Origin: Halalkaliarchaeum sp. AArc-CO
GTDB lineage: Archaea > Halobacteriota > Halobacteria > Halobacteriales > Haloferacaceae
Length of the DNA stretch: 64,000 nt
Direction: 5' to 3'
NCBI RefSeq assembly: GCF_024972735.1
Contig: NZ_CP087723.1
Location: 186,001 to 250,000, forward strand
The position numbers and the translations under genes were made by a program. The notes under the pieces are model-generated. The model was not told where the DNA came from. It worked only from the letters and a program-made list of their open reading frames with translations, and made no database searches. Shown here piece after piece: positions 54,065 through 59,951 of the stretch. The stretch's first letter is position 1; each line of letters starts with the position of its first letter.

Positions 54065-54397
54065 TTGTTCCGGCGGCGAACGAAGTGAGCCGCCGGCCTT
54101 TTTGGTCTGCTCACGGAGCGAAGCTCCGTGGCATCCAGCAAATCCTTCGGATTTGCGTGACAGCTTTTTCAAGGCTCGCGAGACGCCCTCGGCGTCTCGC
54201 TGCCCCACGGGCGACGCACAGGTCGCCCGTGGAGAGCGGTGCTGAGCGAACGAAGTGAGCGAAGCACCCGTGAGGAACACCACGGAATAACGATTCACAA
54301 GAAATTGTTCCGGCGGCGAACGAAGTGAGCCGCCGGCCTTTTTGGTCCAGCTTTTTCAAGGAGCGGTGCTGAGCGAACGAAGTGAGCGAAGCACCCG
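54065..54397. repeat. Modular array of perfect hairpins
   Basis: Two related blocks. Block 1 (54065-54270): a 43-base segment with stem ccggcggc/gccgccgg and a T run; hairpins cacggagc-gaa-gctccgtg (54112-54130) and gcaaatcc-ttc-ggatttgc (54138-54156); the linker cagctttttcaagg (54161-54174); a 10-bp stem at 54178-54200; an 11-bp stem at 54205-54232; and a 37-base segment ending 54270. Block 2 (54305-54397) repeats the 43-base segment, the linker and the 37-base segment, but lacks the internal hairpins. So a fixed backbone with optional hairpin modules is seen. The stems with T runs may end transcription. The last segment runs into the 5' end of trmY. Confidence 0.8.
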
Positions 54398-55053
54398 ACG
54401 CAGAAAAAGGTGGGAGTGTCTCATTCGTAATCGTGGGCCACGACGCCCCGACGACGCCGGACTTTTCGCTGTCGGATCTCCCGGGCGGCGCCGGCCGGCT
54501 CGACCTGCTCGCGCGGTGTGTCAACGCCGGACTGTTCCTCTCGCACGGGATCCGCGAGAACGTCCGCGTCCACCTCGTTTTGAGCGACACCTTCACCGTC
54601 AGCTTCGACGGCGGCACCGTCCGCAACCTCGCGCCCGACGAGCGCAACGTCGCCGCCCGGGTTCGCGGCGCACTTGCGGCAAGCGACGGAGCCATCGGTC
54701 ACCAACCCGCCGAGCCGTCCCCCGGCGTCCGGCTCTACCGCATGGGGTTCGAGGAGACGCTCGAGTCCGTCGCCGGCGGCGGGCGACGCGTCTCGGGCCC
54801 GGGACAGGGCGGGCCACCCGATCCGACAGCCATCCAGCTCCACGAGGACGGAACGCCGCTGCCGGAGCTCGCGGTGCCCGACGCGCCCGTGTTCGTCCTC
54901 TCGGATCACCACGACTTCAGCGAGGAGGAGGCGGCGCTGGTTTCGACAGTCGCCGACGAACGCGTCCGGGTCGGCCCCGAGCGCATCCACGCCGACCACG
55001 CGATCGCCATTGCGCACAACTATCTCGACACTGACGGCTACCAACGGTACTGA
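54382..55053 (+). CDS. trmY: tRNA (pseudouridine(54)-N(1))-methyltransferase
   Basis: A SPOUT methyltransferase that makes m1-pseudouridine at tRNA position 54 in archaea. Core motifs are FVIVGHDAPTTPDFSLSDLP, GRLDLLARCVNAGLFLSHG, VRVHLVLSDTFTVSF and VFVLSDHHDFSEEEA. The usual start (MRQFxVVGHDA) is lost: the first in-frame start is GTG 54382, inside the repeat array, adding about 12 residues (SEAPDAEKGGSV) from it. Either translation begins there or at an unusual codon. The rest is full length (223 residues in all). Confidence 0.9.
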   Translation: MSEAPDAEKGGSVSFVIVGHDAPTTPDFSLSDLPGGAGRLDLLARCVNAGLFLSHGIRENVRVHLVLSDTFTVSFDGGTVRNLAPDERNVAARVRGALAASDGAIGHQPAEPSPGVRLYRMGFEETLESVAGGGRRVSGPGQGGPPDPTAIQLHEDGTPLPELAVPDAPVFVLSDHHDFSEEEAALVSTVADERVRVGPERIHADHAIAIAHNYLDTDGYQRY

Positions 55054-55152
55054 AACGGCGCAGGAGACGGTATCGGATCTCGTGAGTCGGGTCTTTGGCT
55101 CGTTAAAATCAGCGTGCGAGGGCCAGTGTCCACCGGCACTGGCAGTGCGTGG

Positions 55153-55530
55153 TCACCGCTCTGCGGCCACTGCACGAGCAGCCACGACCACCAGTACCAC
55201 CCCGAGGACGATCATTGTCCCCTGGGAAGCCACGGCGACGACGGACCCTACTTCACCGCCGGTCGCCACTGCGAGTATCTCGGGTACTGCACGCAGTGAG
55301 CCGAGCACAGCCAGCGCGCCCAGTGCTCCGATCCCGTAGACTGAAAGGCGCTCGCGGTCGGTCTCCCGGCCGACGGAAGCAAACCCCACGGCGAGAATAC
55401 CGAAGAAAGCCGGAATGAGCGCCGTAATGCTGGCGAAATCGGTCAGAACCCAGGCGCCGACGCCGAGGACAACCAGCGCCACGCCGATGATGAGTCCACT
55501 GGTGAAGACGAACTGCGTGCTGTCAGCCAT
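55153..55530 (-). CDS. Four-helix membrane protein, function unknown
   Basis: A 125-residue membrane protein with four helices (FTSGLIIGVALVVLGVGAW, ITALIPAFFGILAVGFASV, VYGIGALGALAVLGSLRAV and TMIVLGVVLVVVAARAVAA). A charged loop GRETDRERLS lies in the middle. ATG 55530 is preferred to the upstream ATG at 55548. It is convergent with trmY. No motifs link it to a known transporter. Confidence 0.75.
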   Translation of the reverse strand: MADSTQFVFTSGLIIGVALVVLGVGAWVLTDFASITALIPAFFGILAVGFASVGRETDRERLSVYGIGALGALAVLGSLRAVPEILAVATGGEVGSVVAVASQGTMIVLGVVLVVVAARAVAAER

Positions 55531-55678
55531 GGCAGTACCTTTGGCCACAAGACCGTAATAGGTTGGTTACGGAAAGACGAGGGGAAAGCCTCGCGGTTCA
55601 CGTGGTGTCCGCGTCGATCCGGGGTCGAAAGCCCGATCGGTGAACCGCACTCCGGTGCCGAAACGACCGCGGTCGAGT

Positions 55679-56329
55679 TCACCCCATCGCTTCTAGAACG
55701 AGTTTGCGTTCTGCGGAGCTCAGTCGCTGTGAGATGGAGGATTTCGAGACGCCGAACTCGTCGGCGATCTCGTCGAGGCCGATCTCGCGGGGGCGTTCGT
55801 AGTACCCCTGTTCGATCGCCCAGTCGATGGTTTCGCGTTCGAGGTCGGTCAGCCGGGAGACGTTCACCGTCTCGAGTTCGTGGGGTCCCTCGAGCTTCGA
55901 GACCAGCGAGAGCTGCCGGACCGATACCTCGGCGATCTCCGAGACGTCCCGGACGACGTCCATCAGAGTGAGTCGGTCCGGTGGATACGTTTCGACGATC
56001 AACTCGCCCTGTTTCCGGTCGGTGATCACCGCGACGCACTGGTGTTCGGTGAAGGCGTTGCAGAAACACGACTCTTCGACGTCTGTACTGACGTACTGGA
56101 CGGAGTCGACCGACTCCCGGCCGGTCGAGGCCTTCGTGATCAGGTGGCAGTCGCCGTTCAGGCTCGCCGTTTCGATCTCGGTCACGCAGGAACATGCGTC
56201 CGTGAGCGGACAGGGGTGATCGTCTGGGAGACGCACGGACAGTTCCGCGCGCAACTCCCGGGAATCACCGAGCAATTTTCCGATGGCGGTTCCCGATCCC
56301 ATGTGAAAAAATTTCGTCCCGGCTGGCAA
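55679..56329 (-). CDS. HTH_10 regulator with NarO/DmsR-type cysteine motif
   Basis: A 216-residue regulator. The C-terminal HTH_10 domain is LTDLERETIDWAIEQGYYE followed by LDEIADEFGVSKSSISQRLSSAERKL. The N-terminal sensor has C40, C46, C48, C61 and C88-F-C90-x7-C98 (ESCFCNAFTEHQC). This matches the CxnCxCx7C pattern reported for the haloarchaeal anaerobic regulators NarO and DmsR, thought to bind an oxygen-sensitive iron-sulfur cluster. A later start (MGSGT, 56302) is possible. Paralogous to the protein at 20862, which lacks the last Cys. Confidence 0.87.
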   Translation of the reverse strand: MPAGTKFFHMGSGTAIGKLLGDSRELRAELSVRLPDDHPCPLTDACSCVTEIETASLNGDCHLITKASTGRESVDSVQYVSTDVEESCFCNAFTEHQCVAVITDRKQGELIVETYPPDRLTLMDVVRDVSEIAEVSVRQLSLVSKLEGPHELETVNVSRLTDLERETIDWAIEQGYYERPREIGLDEIADEFGVSKSSISQRLSSAERKLVLEAMG

Positions 56330-56474
56330 TAATCTCCCGAGGCTTTTCCCGTAAAGATAACCGACGAAGTGTTTATTATCTCGACCGGTACGGAGGAATC
56401 GTTCGGGGCCCGTAGCCCGGCGTCTCCCGTCGATCCGGAAGTCTTAAACGACGAACGAGACTGTATCAACATGC

Positions 56475-56547
56475 GGGCCGGTGGGGTAGCTTGGTATCCT
56501 TCGGCCTTCGGGTGGCCGTAACCGCAGTTCGAATCTGCGCCGGCCCA
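56475..56547 (+). tRNA. tRNA-Pro (anticodon CGG)
   Basis: A 73-nt tRNA without intron. Acceptor stem gggccgg/ccggccc, anticodon arm cggcc-ttcgggt-ggccg with anticodon CGG, and T arm cgcag-ttcgaat-ctgcg all pair perfectly; discriminator A. CCA is not encoded. The 3' end from 56531 is repeated as an identical 19-mer at 58400-58418, marking an integration site. Promoter-like AT-rich sequence (cttaaacgacga) lies 30 bases upstream. Confidence 0.96.
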
Positions 56548-56627
56548 CTTCTCCCGCAGTCGATGTAGATATGAACTAAATCGCCGTATAGCTAGGGGTT
56601 CGCGTCCGAAATACCGGGTCGGGCGAA

Positions 56628-56834
56628 CTAGATTTCAATTGCAGTGCAGTTGGAGCCGTCGATGTACGACGGTTTTCTGGATTCGTCTCTATCTCTCGGG
56701 GTGCGCCCGGACTTCTTGAAGTGCGAGGTCTGAATAATCATGGGGCCCGCGTAGACTTTAGCCTCACACTCTTTGCAGCTGTACCAGTATTGCTCGTCGG
56801 TCTTCGTGTAGTGTTGGTCTATCACCTCCTGCAA
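56628..56834 (-). CDS. Small zinc-knuckle-like protein, unrecognised
   Basis: A 68-residue basic/polar protein with a CKECEAKVYAGP half-zinc ribbon and a later lone Cys (GSNCTA). QYWYSCKECEAKVYA resembles the start of small zinc fingers in haloviruses. It lies just inside the tRNA-Pro-flanked element and has neighbouring AT-rich sequence (tttattttattagtgc) that would serve as its promoter. Not recognised as a named family; could be a real accessory gene or a chance frame. Confidence 0.4.
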   Translation of the reverse strand: MQEVIDQHYTKTDEQYWYSCKECEAKVYAGPMIIQTSHFKKSGRTPRDRDESRKPSYIDGSNCTAIEI

Positions 56835-57381
56835 ATTCTTGTTTACATACTGACATTTATTTTATTAGTGCATTGGTTTGGTGCAAATTGTTAACCTCTA
56901 TAAGTCAGTTCCCGCTGTCAGAATCGACTGGATACCTGAAACGGGTGCGTCTCATTCGCCCGGTTGTGAGCGTAGGTGCGACGTTTGTTCCAACGCCACC
57001 CTGCGCGTCGAGGTGACCGGGAGCCATGAATGCGTAGAGCGAAACCGGGCGGTCCCAGAATAGACAGTTATCGGACCGCCGGGAGCGGTCTGAACGAGGG
57101 GAGGGGCCACCCCTGATTCCGACCACTACGACTGGTCTGAATGAGGGGCGTGGTCGGAGATTAGGTCATAGCTATTAAAATCGCAAATGGTTGGCTCGCC
57201 ATTATGTTATAAGTTGGTTGGGGCTTCACCTCCAGAGTATGGGAAGCGATGCCGAGGCGTTCAAGGAGACACTGGACTCGTTCAAAGAATTCAATGACGG
57301 CAACGGCGGCCATTACCTAATAAGAGCGTGTCATAGAATAGTTCTCATGGCTCGCTGAATCAGCTCTAACGAATTGAAAGC

Positions 57382-57400
57382 GCCGTGCACTTGGTGCACG
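57382..57400. promoter_or_regulatory. Left GTGCAC double palindrome (candidate operator)
   Basis: The sequence gccgtgcacttggtgcacg has two self-palindromic gtgcac cores separated by three bases and lies 22 bases before the RHH start codon. A mirror-image copy, cgtgcactcggtgcacggc, lies at 57638-57656 just after the gene. RHH proteins bind paired short palindromes, so these are natural autoregulatory operator candidates. The TATA-like box would be the later gagtgttataact. Confidence 0.55.
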
Positions 57401-57422
57401 CTGTTCTTAGAGTGTTATAACT

Positions 57423-57623
57423 ATGGCAAAAGAGAAGTTCGGAGTCGCTGTTGACGAGGAAATCGTGCAAGAAGTAGATGAACTGGTCGCTGAATGTGAC
57501 GATCTCGGAGTCAGCCGCTCCGAGATCGTCGAAGCCATCCTCACAGCATTCGTTCAATCCGAGACGAACCACGTTGAACGGGTGCGAGAAATCATTATTC
57601 GGAAACGAAAGGGTACTCTTTGA
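57423..57623 (+). CDS. Ribbon-helix-helix DNA-binding protein
   Basis: A 66-residue RHH (MetJ/Arc/CopG-type) protein. The strand is KFGVAVDEEIVQEVDELVAE, the two helices continue through SRSEIVEAILTAFVQSET, and the GVSRSEIVEAIL turn is diagnostic. The basic tail is EIIIRKRKGTL. RHH dimers bind palindromic DNA; the flanking GTGCAC palindromes are probable targets. It lies wholly in the 405-bp mobile element. It may control the element's own spread, act as antitoxin-like cargo, or be a captured regulator. No toxin is encoded next to it. Confidence 0.85.
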   Translation: MAKEKFGVAVDEEIVQEVDELVAECDDLGVSRSEIVEAILTAFVQSETNHVERVREIIIRKRKGTL

Positions 57624-57637
57624 CTAGTTCTAAACCA

Positions 57638-57656
57638 CGTGCACTCGGTGCACGGC
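57638..57656. promoter_or_regulatory. Right GTGCAC double palindrome (candidate operator)
   Basis: The sequence cgtgcactcggtgcacggc mirrors the copy at 57382-57400: the outer gccgtgcac is inverted and only the three central bases differ. It lies 15 bases after the RHH stop codon. Together the two sites bracket the gene, as binding by both would loop the intervening DNA or bring the element's ends together. Confidence 0.5.
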
Positions 57657-58160
57657 CCTCTAAGCAGATAACGTGCTATAATGGTAACTAGGCTGACTAG
57701 AGTGTGTGAAGAGTTCTATGACACGCTCTAATAATGCAGTTTAATGACGACAGTGGCCTCGTGTTTGAAAAACAATCAAGCAACGGCAACCTCGCAATCA
57801 CGGAACTTTCACCGTTATATCGAGGGTTGATGGATTCAATGAGGAGTATTGCAGAAGGCACCGACTTTGAAGTCAACGAGGACAGAAACACTCAGCAAAA
57901 CCTACGGAGGTTGATGCAGGAATAGAAACCCTCCTTCTATGCTTTCCATTTCCTAGAAGGGGTTTCGGTAATATTCTCATCCGCTATCTGACCCATGAAT
58001 TTAATAATTATATGAAGGAAAATCGCCGAACAGTAGGTACGGGGACTGTATGGTGTATTTGCAGGACACTATAACATCAGCCCCGGACTGTCCGGTGATT
58101 CCGGGGGTGAACGCGGGAGATGAACAAAGCAGACCCATTGGAAGATCTCGGAAACGGAGT

Positions 58161-58244
58161 CTAGGTCATCACCGGAGAGGGGAAGCAGTACAGTTCTTTG
58201 GCTTCTCTCGGGTCGATTGCTTCGAGTTTGGCAGGGTCGGACAT
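58161..58244 (-). pseudogene. N-terminal stub of a tyrosine integrase
   Basis: The frame from ATG 58244 reads SDPAKLEAIDPREAKELY, like the first residues of haloarchaeal phage/plasmid integrases (MSD-LEPIDPxxAVELYL type), then loses similarity and stops after 27 residues. It lies beside the right repeat of the tRNA-flanked element, the normal place for int. Only about 17 codons of the original gene remain. The assignment rests on a short match and context. Confidence 0.4.
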
Positions 58245-58259
58245 GGTTATAGTCTGCCT

Positions 58260-58416
58260 GCCGGTGAAGTGGACCGATGTGTCCGGGGCTTCGTGCCGTA
58301 ACCGCAGTCCTGCGCGAGCCCCTGGCGAGCGAAGGGACCAGCAAGTCGCAGCCCGCACAGCCCCTGAAAGGGGCGAGCAGGACCGTCTTGCGGGGTTCAG
58401 AATCTGCGCCGGCCCA
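58260..58416 (+). pseudogene. Degenerate tRNA-Pro copy with inserted hairpin
   Basis: From 58260 the sequence follows tRNA-Pro with changes: gccggtg, then a diverged D and anticodon region, then the exact gccgtaaccgcag (58295-58307). An insert of about 88 bases follows. After it ttcagaatctgcgccggccca (21 bases, one more than the match in the tRNA) completes the 3' half. The insert forms a stem gtcctgc (58307-58313) with gcaggac (58377-58383) and a smaller hairpin gcccct-gaa-aggggc (58360-58374). The copy cannot form a good cloverleaf, and its anticodon region is lost. Confidence 0.6.
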
Positions 58417-58526
58417 CTGTTCGGCACCTCACAACCGCGAGCGAAAGCCAGCGTTGTGTAGCGTCCCCACCCGGGAACAGCGGGACGTGCCAGAGGACCC
58501 AGACCCCTTTCCGTCCCAGTAAATAG

Positions 58527-59018
58527 TCACAACGCCGTCCCGCAGTAGTCACACGCGGTCAGATCCGGATCGTTCGGCGCACCACAGTCGGGGCAGTTTT
58601 GCCGCCGTCTCTCGGCACCGCCGCCAGCGTCGCCGTCGGTGGCGTCGGGCACCGGCGCCCCGCAGGAACTGCAGAAGTTGACACTGTATTCACGATGCTC
58701 GTCTTGGCCGTCCGAACTTTCACCATCCTTGCCATCGCCGTCCTCGCCGTCACCGTCCGCACCATCGCCGTCCTCGCCGTCACCGTCCTCGTCGACGGGT
58801 TCGAAAGCGAGTTCTGCCCCACAGTTGGCGCAAAACCGTGGCTCACTCTCGCTATCGCGGTCCGGGGCACGCTGCGTTCGATACACCTGGATCATTCCGA
58901 TCAGGATCATCGTTCCGAACACGACCCAGGCGATGGGTCCCATCGCGAGGAACGCCACGAACAACACGTAGCCGACGACGAGGAGGCCGACGGCCAGGAG
59001 GGCAGTCCGCAGGGACAT
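58527..59018 (-). CDS. Membrane protein with two to three zinc ribbons
   Basis: A 163-residue protein with two membrane helices at the N-terminus (LLAVGLLVVGYVLFVAFLAM, PIAWVVFGTMILIGMIQV). Three Cys4 half-sites follow: FCANCGAEL, FCSSCGAPV and the C-terminal NCPDCGAPNDPDLTACDYCG. Between the first two lies an acidic low-complexity stretch of near repeats (DGDGEDGDGADGDGEDGDG). The arrangement resembles zinc-ribbon membrane proteins of unknown function. Its upstream region ends at a possible mobile-element end at 59070-59195. Confidence 0.75.
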   Translation of the reverse strand: MSLRTALLAVGLLVVGYVLFVAFLAMGPIAWVVFGTMILIGMIQVYRTQRAPDRDSESEPRFCANCGAELAFEPVDEDGDGEDGDGADGDGEDGDGKDGESSDGQDEHREYSVNFCSSCGAPVPDATDGDAGGGAERRRQNCPDCGAPNDPDLTACDYCGTAL

Positions 59019-59069
59019 ACGCCCTTCTACCGACGAGGAGACAATAATCCTTTTCGACAGGTCGATTTG

Positions 59070-59195
59070 TTTGAGGCGGAGCCTCCGTTCTCAAGGAGCA
59101 ACGCAGCGATCATCGGGAAGGAGAGCGTTAGCGAGAGCAAACCTCTCGTTCGCAGATCAGAACACTTCGCCTTCTGAGGACGCAGTAGGGTGGGA
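59070..59195 (+). repeat. Solitary IS200/IS605-like end
   Basis: The bases gcggagcctccgttctcaag, then gagcaacgcag, and later acgcagtagggtgggaggaag closely resemble the left end of the tnpB element at 50565-50650 (gcggagcccccttcctcaa, gcgcagtagggaggggagg). Between them is a palindromic region (gagagcgttagcgagagc, cctctcgttcgcag). There is no tnpB here. It is best read as a solo end or a small derivative of the same family. Confidence 0.45.
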
Positions 59196-59267
59196 GGAAG
59201 CCGAGTCACCGATTTTCAAATCGGCGCTACCGACGAAGGCGCCGTCACCGACGACCGGTGGCGAGAC

Positions 59268-59951
59268 TCACGCGATCGCGTCGAGGTAGTTTTCGAAGAC
59301 CGCGTGGACACGCTTCGCCTGCCGTTCGTTGGCTTCGGTCAGGGTCTTCCGGACCGCATCGAAGTCTGGCTCGGTTTCCGGATCGTCGGCGTCGGCTTCG
59401 ACCGAGTCGACGAGATCCCTGCCGTACTCCAGCCCGATCTCGGGGTGAAACTGCACCGTAGCGTGATCGCCCACCCGCATTGCCTGCAGACAGACGCCGT
59501 TTGCGGCGACGATGTCGGCGCCGTCCGGCGGCTCGACCACACCGTCCCCGTGACTCTGGAAGCTCACGAACTGCCGAGGGACGCCATCGAACAGCGGATC
59601 CCCCCAGTGGACGGCGCCGCGATACCCCAGTTCACCGTCGGACAGCTCCTCGACGCGACCGCCGTAGGCGTCTGCGATCGCCTGATGGCCGAAACAGACG
59701 CCGAAACACGACAGGTCGACGTCGCGGATCCACGCTCGGAGCTCGTCGAGGTACGGCTCGTCGTCGTAGACGCTGTCTGCCGATCCCGAGATGATAGCTG
59801 CGTCGTACCCGCCGGGATCCGGGAACGTTCGCTCCTGGATTCGGTAGTCCGAAAGCGAACATCGGTATGAATCGAGCTCGCCGAGGATTCCGCGGAAGTT
59901 GTCGAACGTCCGATCGGGATTCGGCGAGGCGTTCAGCAGTGCGACTTTCAT
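59268..59951 (-). CDS. Class I glutamine amidotransferase-like protein
   Basis: A 227-residue class I GATase domain (GMP synthase-like). The nucleophile is in CFGVCFGHQAIADAYGG and the catalytic His-Glu pair in QFHPEIGLEYG. FQSHGDGVVEPPDGA is also typical. There is no synthase partner in the same chain. Such stand-alone proteins act on gamma-glutamyl compounds or assist unknown ligases. Its ATG (59949-59951) overlaps the stop of the upstream binding-protein gene, so the two are coupled; a role in processing an imported peptide or gamma-glutamyl compound is a fair guess. Confidence 0.86.
   Translation of the reverse strand: MKVALLNASPNPDRTFDNFRGILGELDSYRCSLSDYRIQERTFPDPGGYDAAIISGSADSVYDDEPYLDELRAWIRDVDLSCFGVCFGHQAIADAYGGRVEELSDGELGYRGAVHWGDPLFDGVPRQFVSFQSHGDGVVEPPDGADIVAANGVCLQAMRVGDHATVQFHPEIGLEYGRDLVDSVEADADDPETEPDFDAVRKTLTEANERQAKRVHAVFENYLDAIA

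Larger units (their letters stand above)
57324..57728. mobile_element. 405-bp ISH11-related MITE carrying an RHH gene
   Basis: The ends are perfect 15-bp inverted repeats: gagcgtgtcatagaa at 57324-57338 and its inverse at 57714-57728. They differ from the ISH11-like ends at 51598 by one base. The flanking duplication is taataa (57318-57323 and 57729-57734). There is no transposase, so it would be moved in trans. It encodes one small RHH protein (57423-57623) with palindromes on each side, so it is unusual for a MITE in carrying an apparently intact regulator gene. Confidence 0.88.
57239..57925 (+). pseudogene. Small accessory gene split by the 405-bp element
   Basis: The left part is 57239-57323 and the right part begins at 57729. 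Removing the inserted element and one copy of the 6-bp duplication gives one frame from ATG 57239 (GSDAEAFKETLDSFKEFNDG... then LIMQFNDDSGLVFEKQ...) to TAG 57923-57925, about 91 residues. The product is small, polar and not recognised. The right part could still be translated alone from ATG 57735. Insertion disrupts the gene; the frame restored by excision shows the target was a coding sequence. Confidence 0.75.
56531..58418. mobile_element. Decayed tRNA-Pro-integrated element between 19-bp direct repeats
   Basis: The 19-mer gaatctgcgccggcccact at 56531-56549 (in tRNA-Pro) is repeated at 58400-58418. The 1.9 kb between is poorer in GC than the chromosome and holds only small or broken genes: a zinc-finger ORF, a split small gene with its nested element, an integrase-like stub next to the right repeat, and a degenerate tRNA copy. 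The remainder (56835-57238 and 57926-58160) has no credible gene. This is the expected remnant of a provirus or integrative plasmid, with att repeats still readable. Confidence 0.7.

Noticed and set aside
53890-54400. CRISPR array
   Set aside because: Repeats are few, unequally spaced, and consist of hairpins joined directly. There are no regular spacers and no cas genes in the window.
56878-57063. 61-codon frame on the plus strand
   Set aside because: Two CxxC-like cysteines are present, but no start context, no family match and no partner; probably chance in accessory DNA.
57423-57623. Toxin-antitoxin pair with the RHH protein as antitoxin
   Set aside because: No second gene of toxin type overlaps or follows in the element; the space after the stop codon is occupied by a palindrome and the element end.
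58050-58427. Several overlapping 80-90 codon frames on both strands near the right att repeat
   Set aside because: They overlap each other and the tRNA-like copy and have no recognisable motifs apart from the short integrase-like start described separately.
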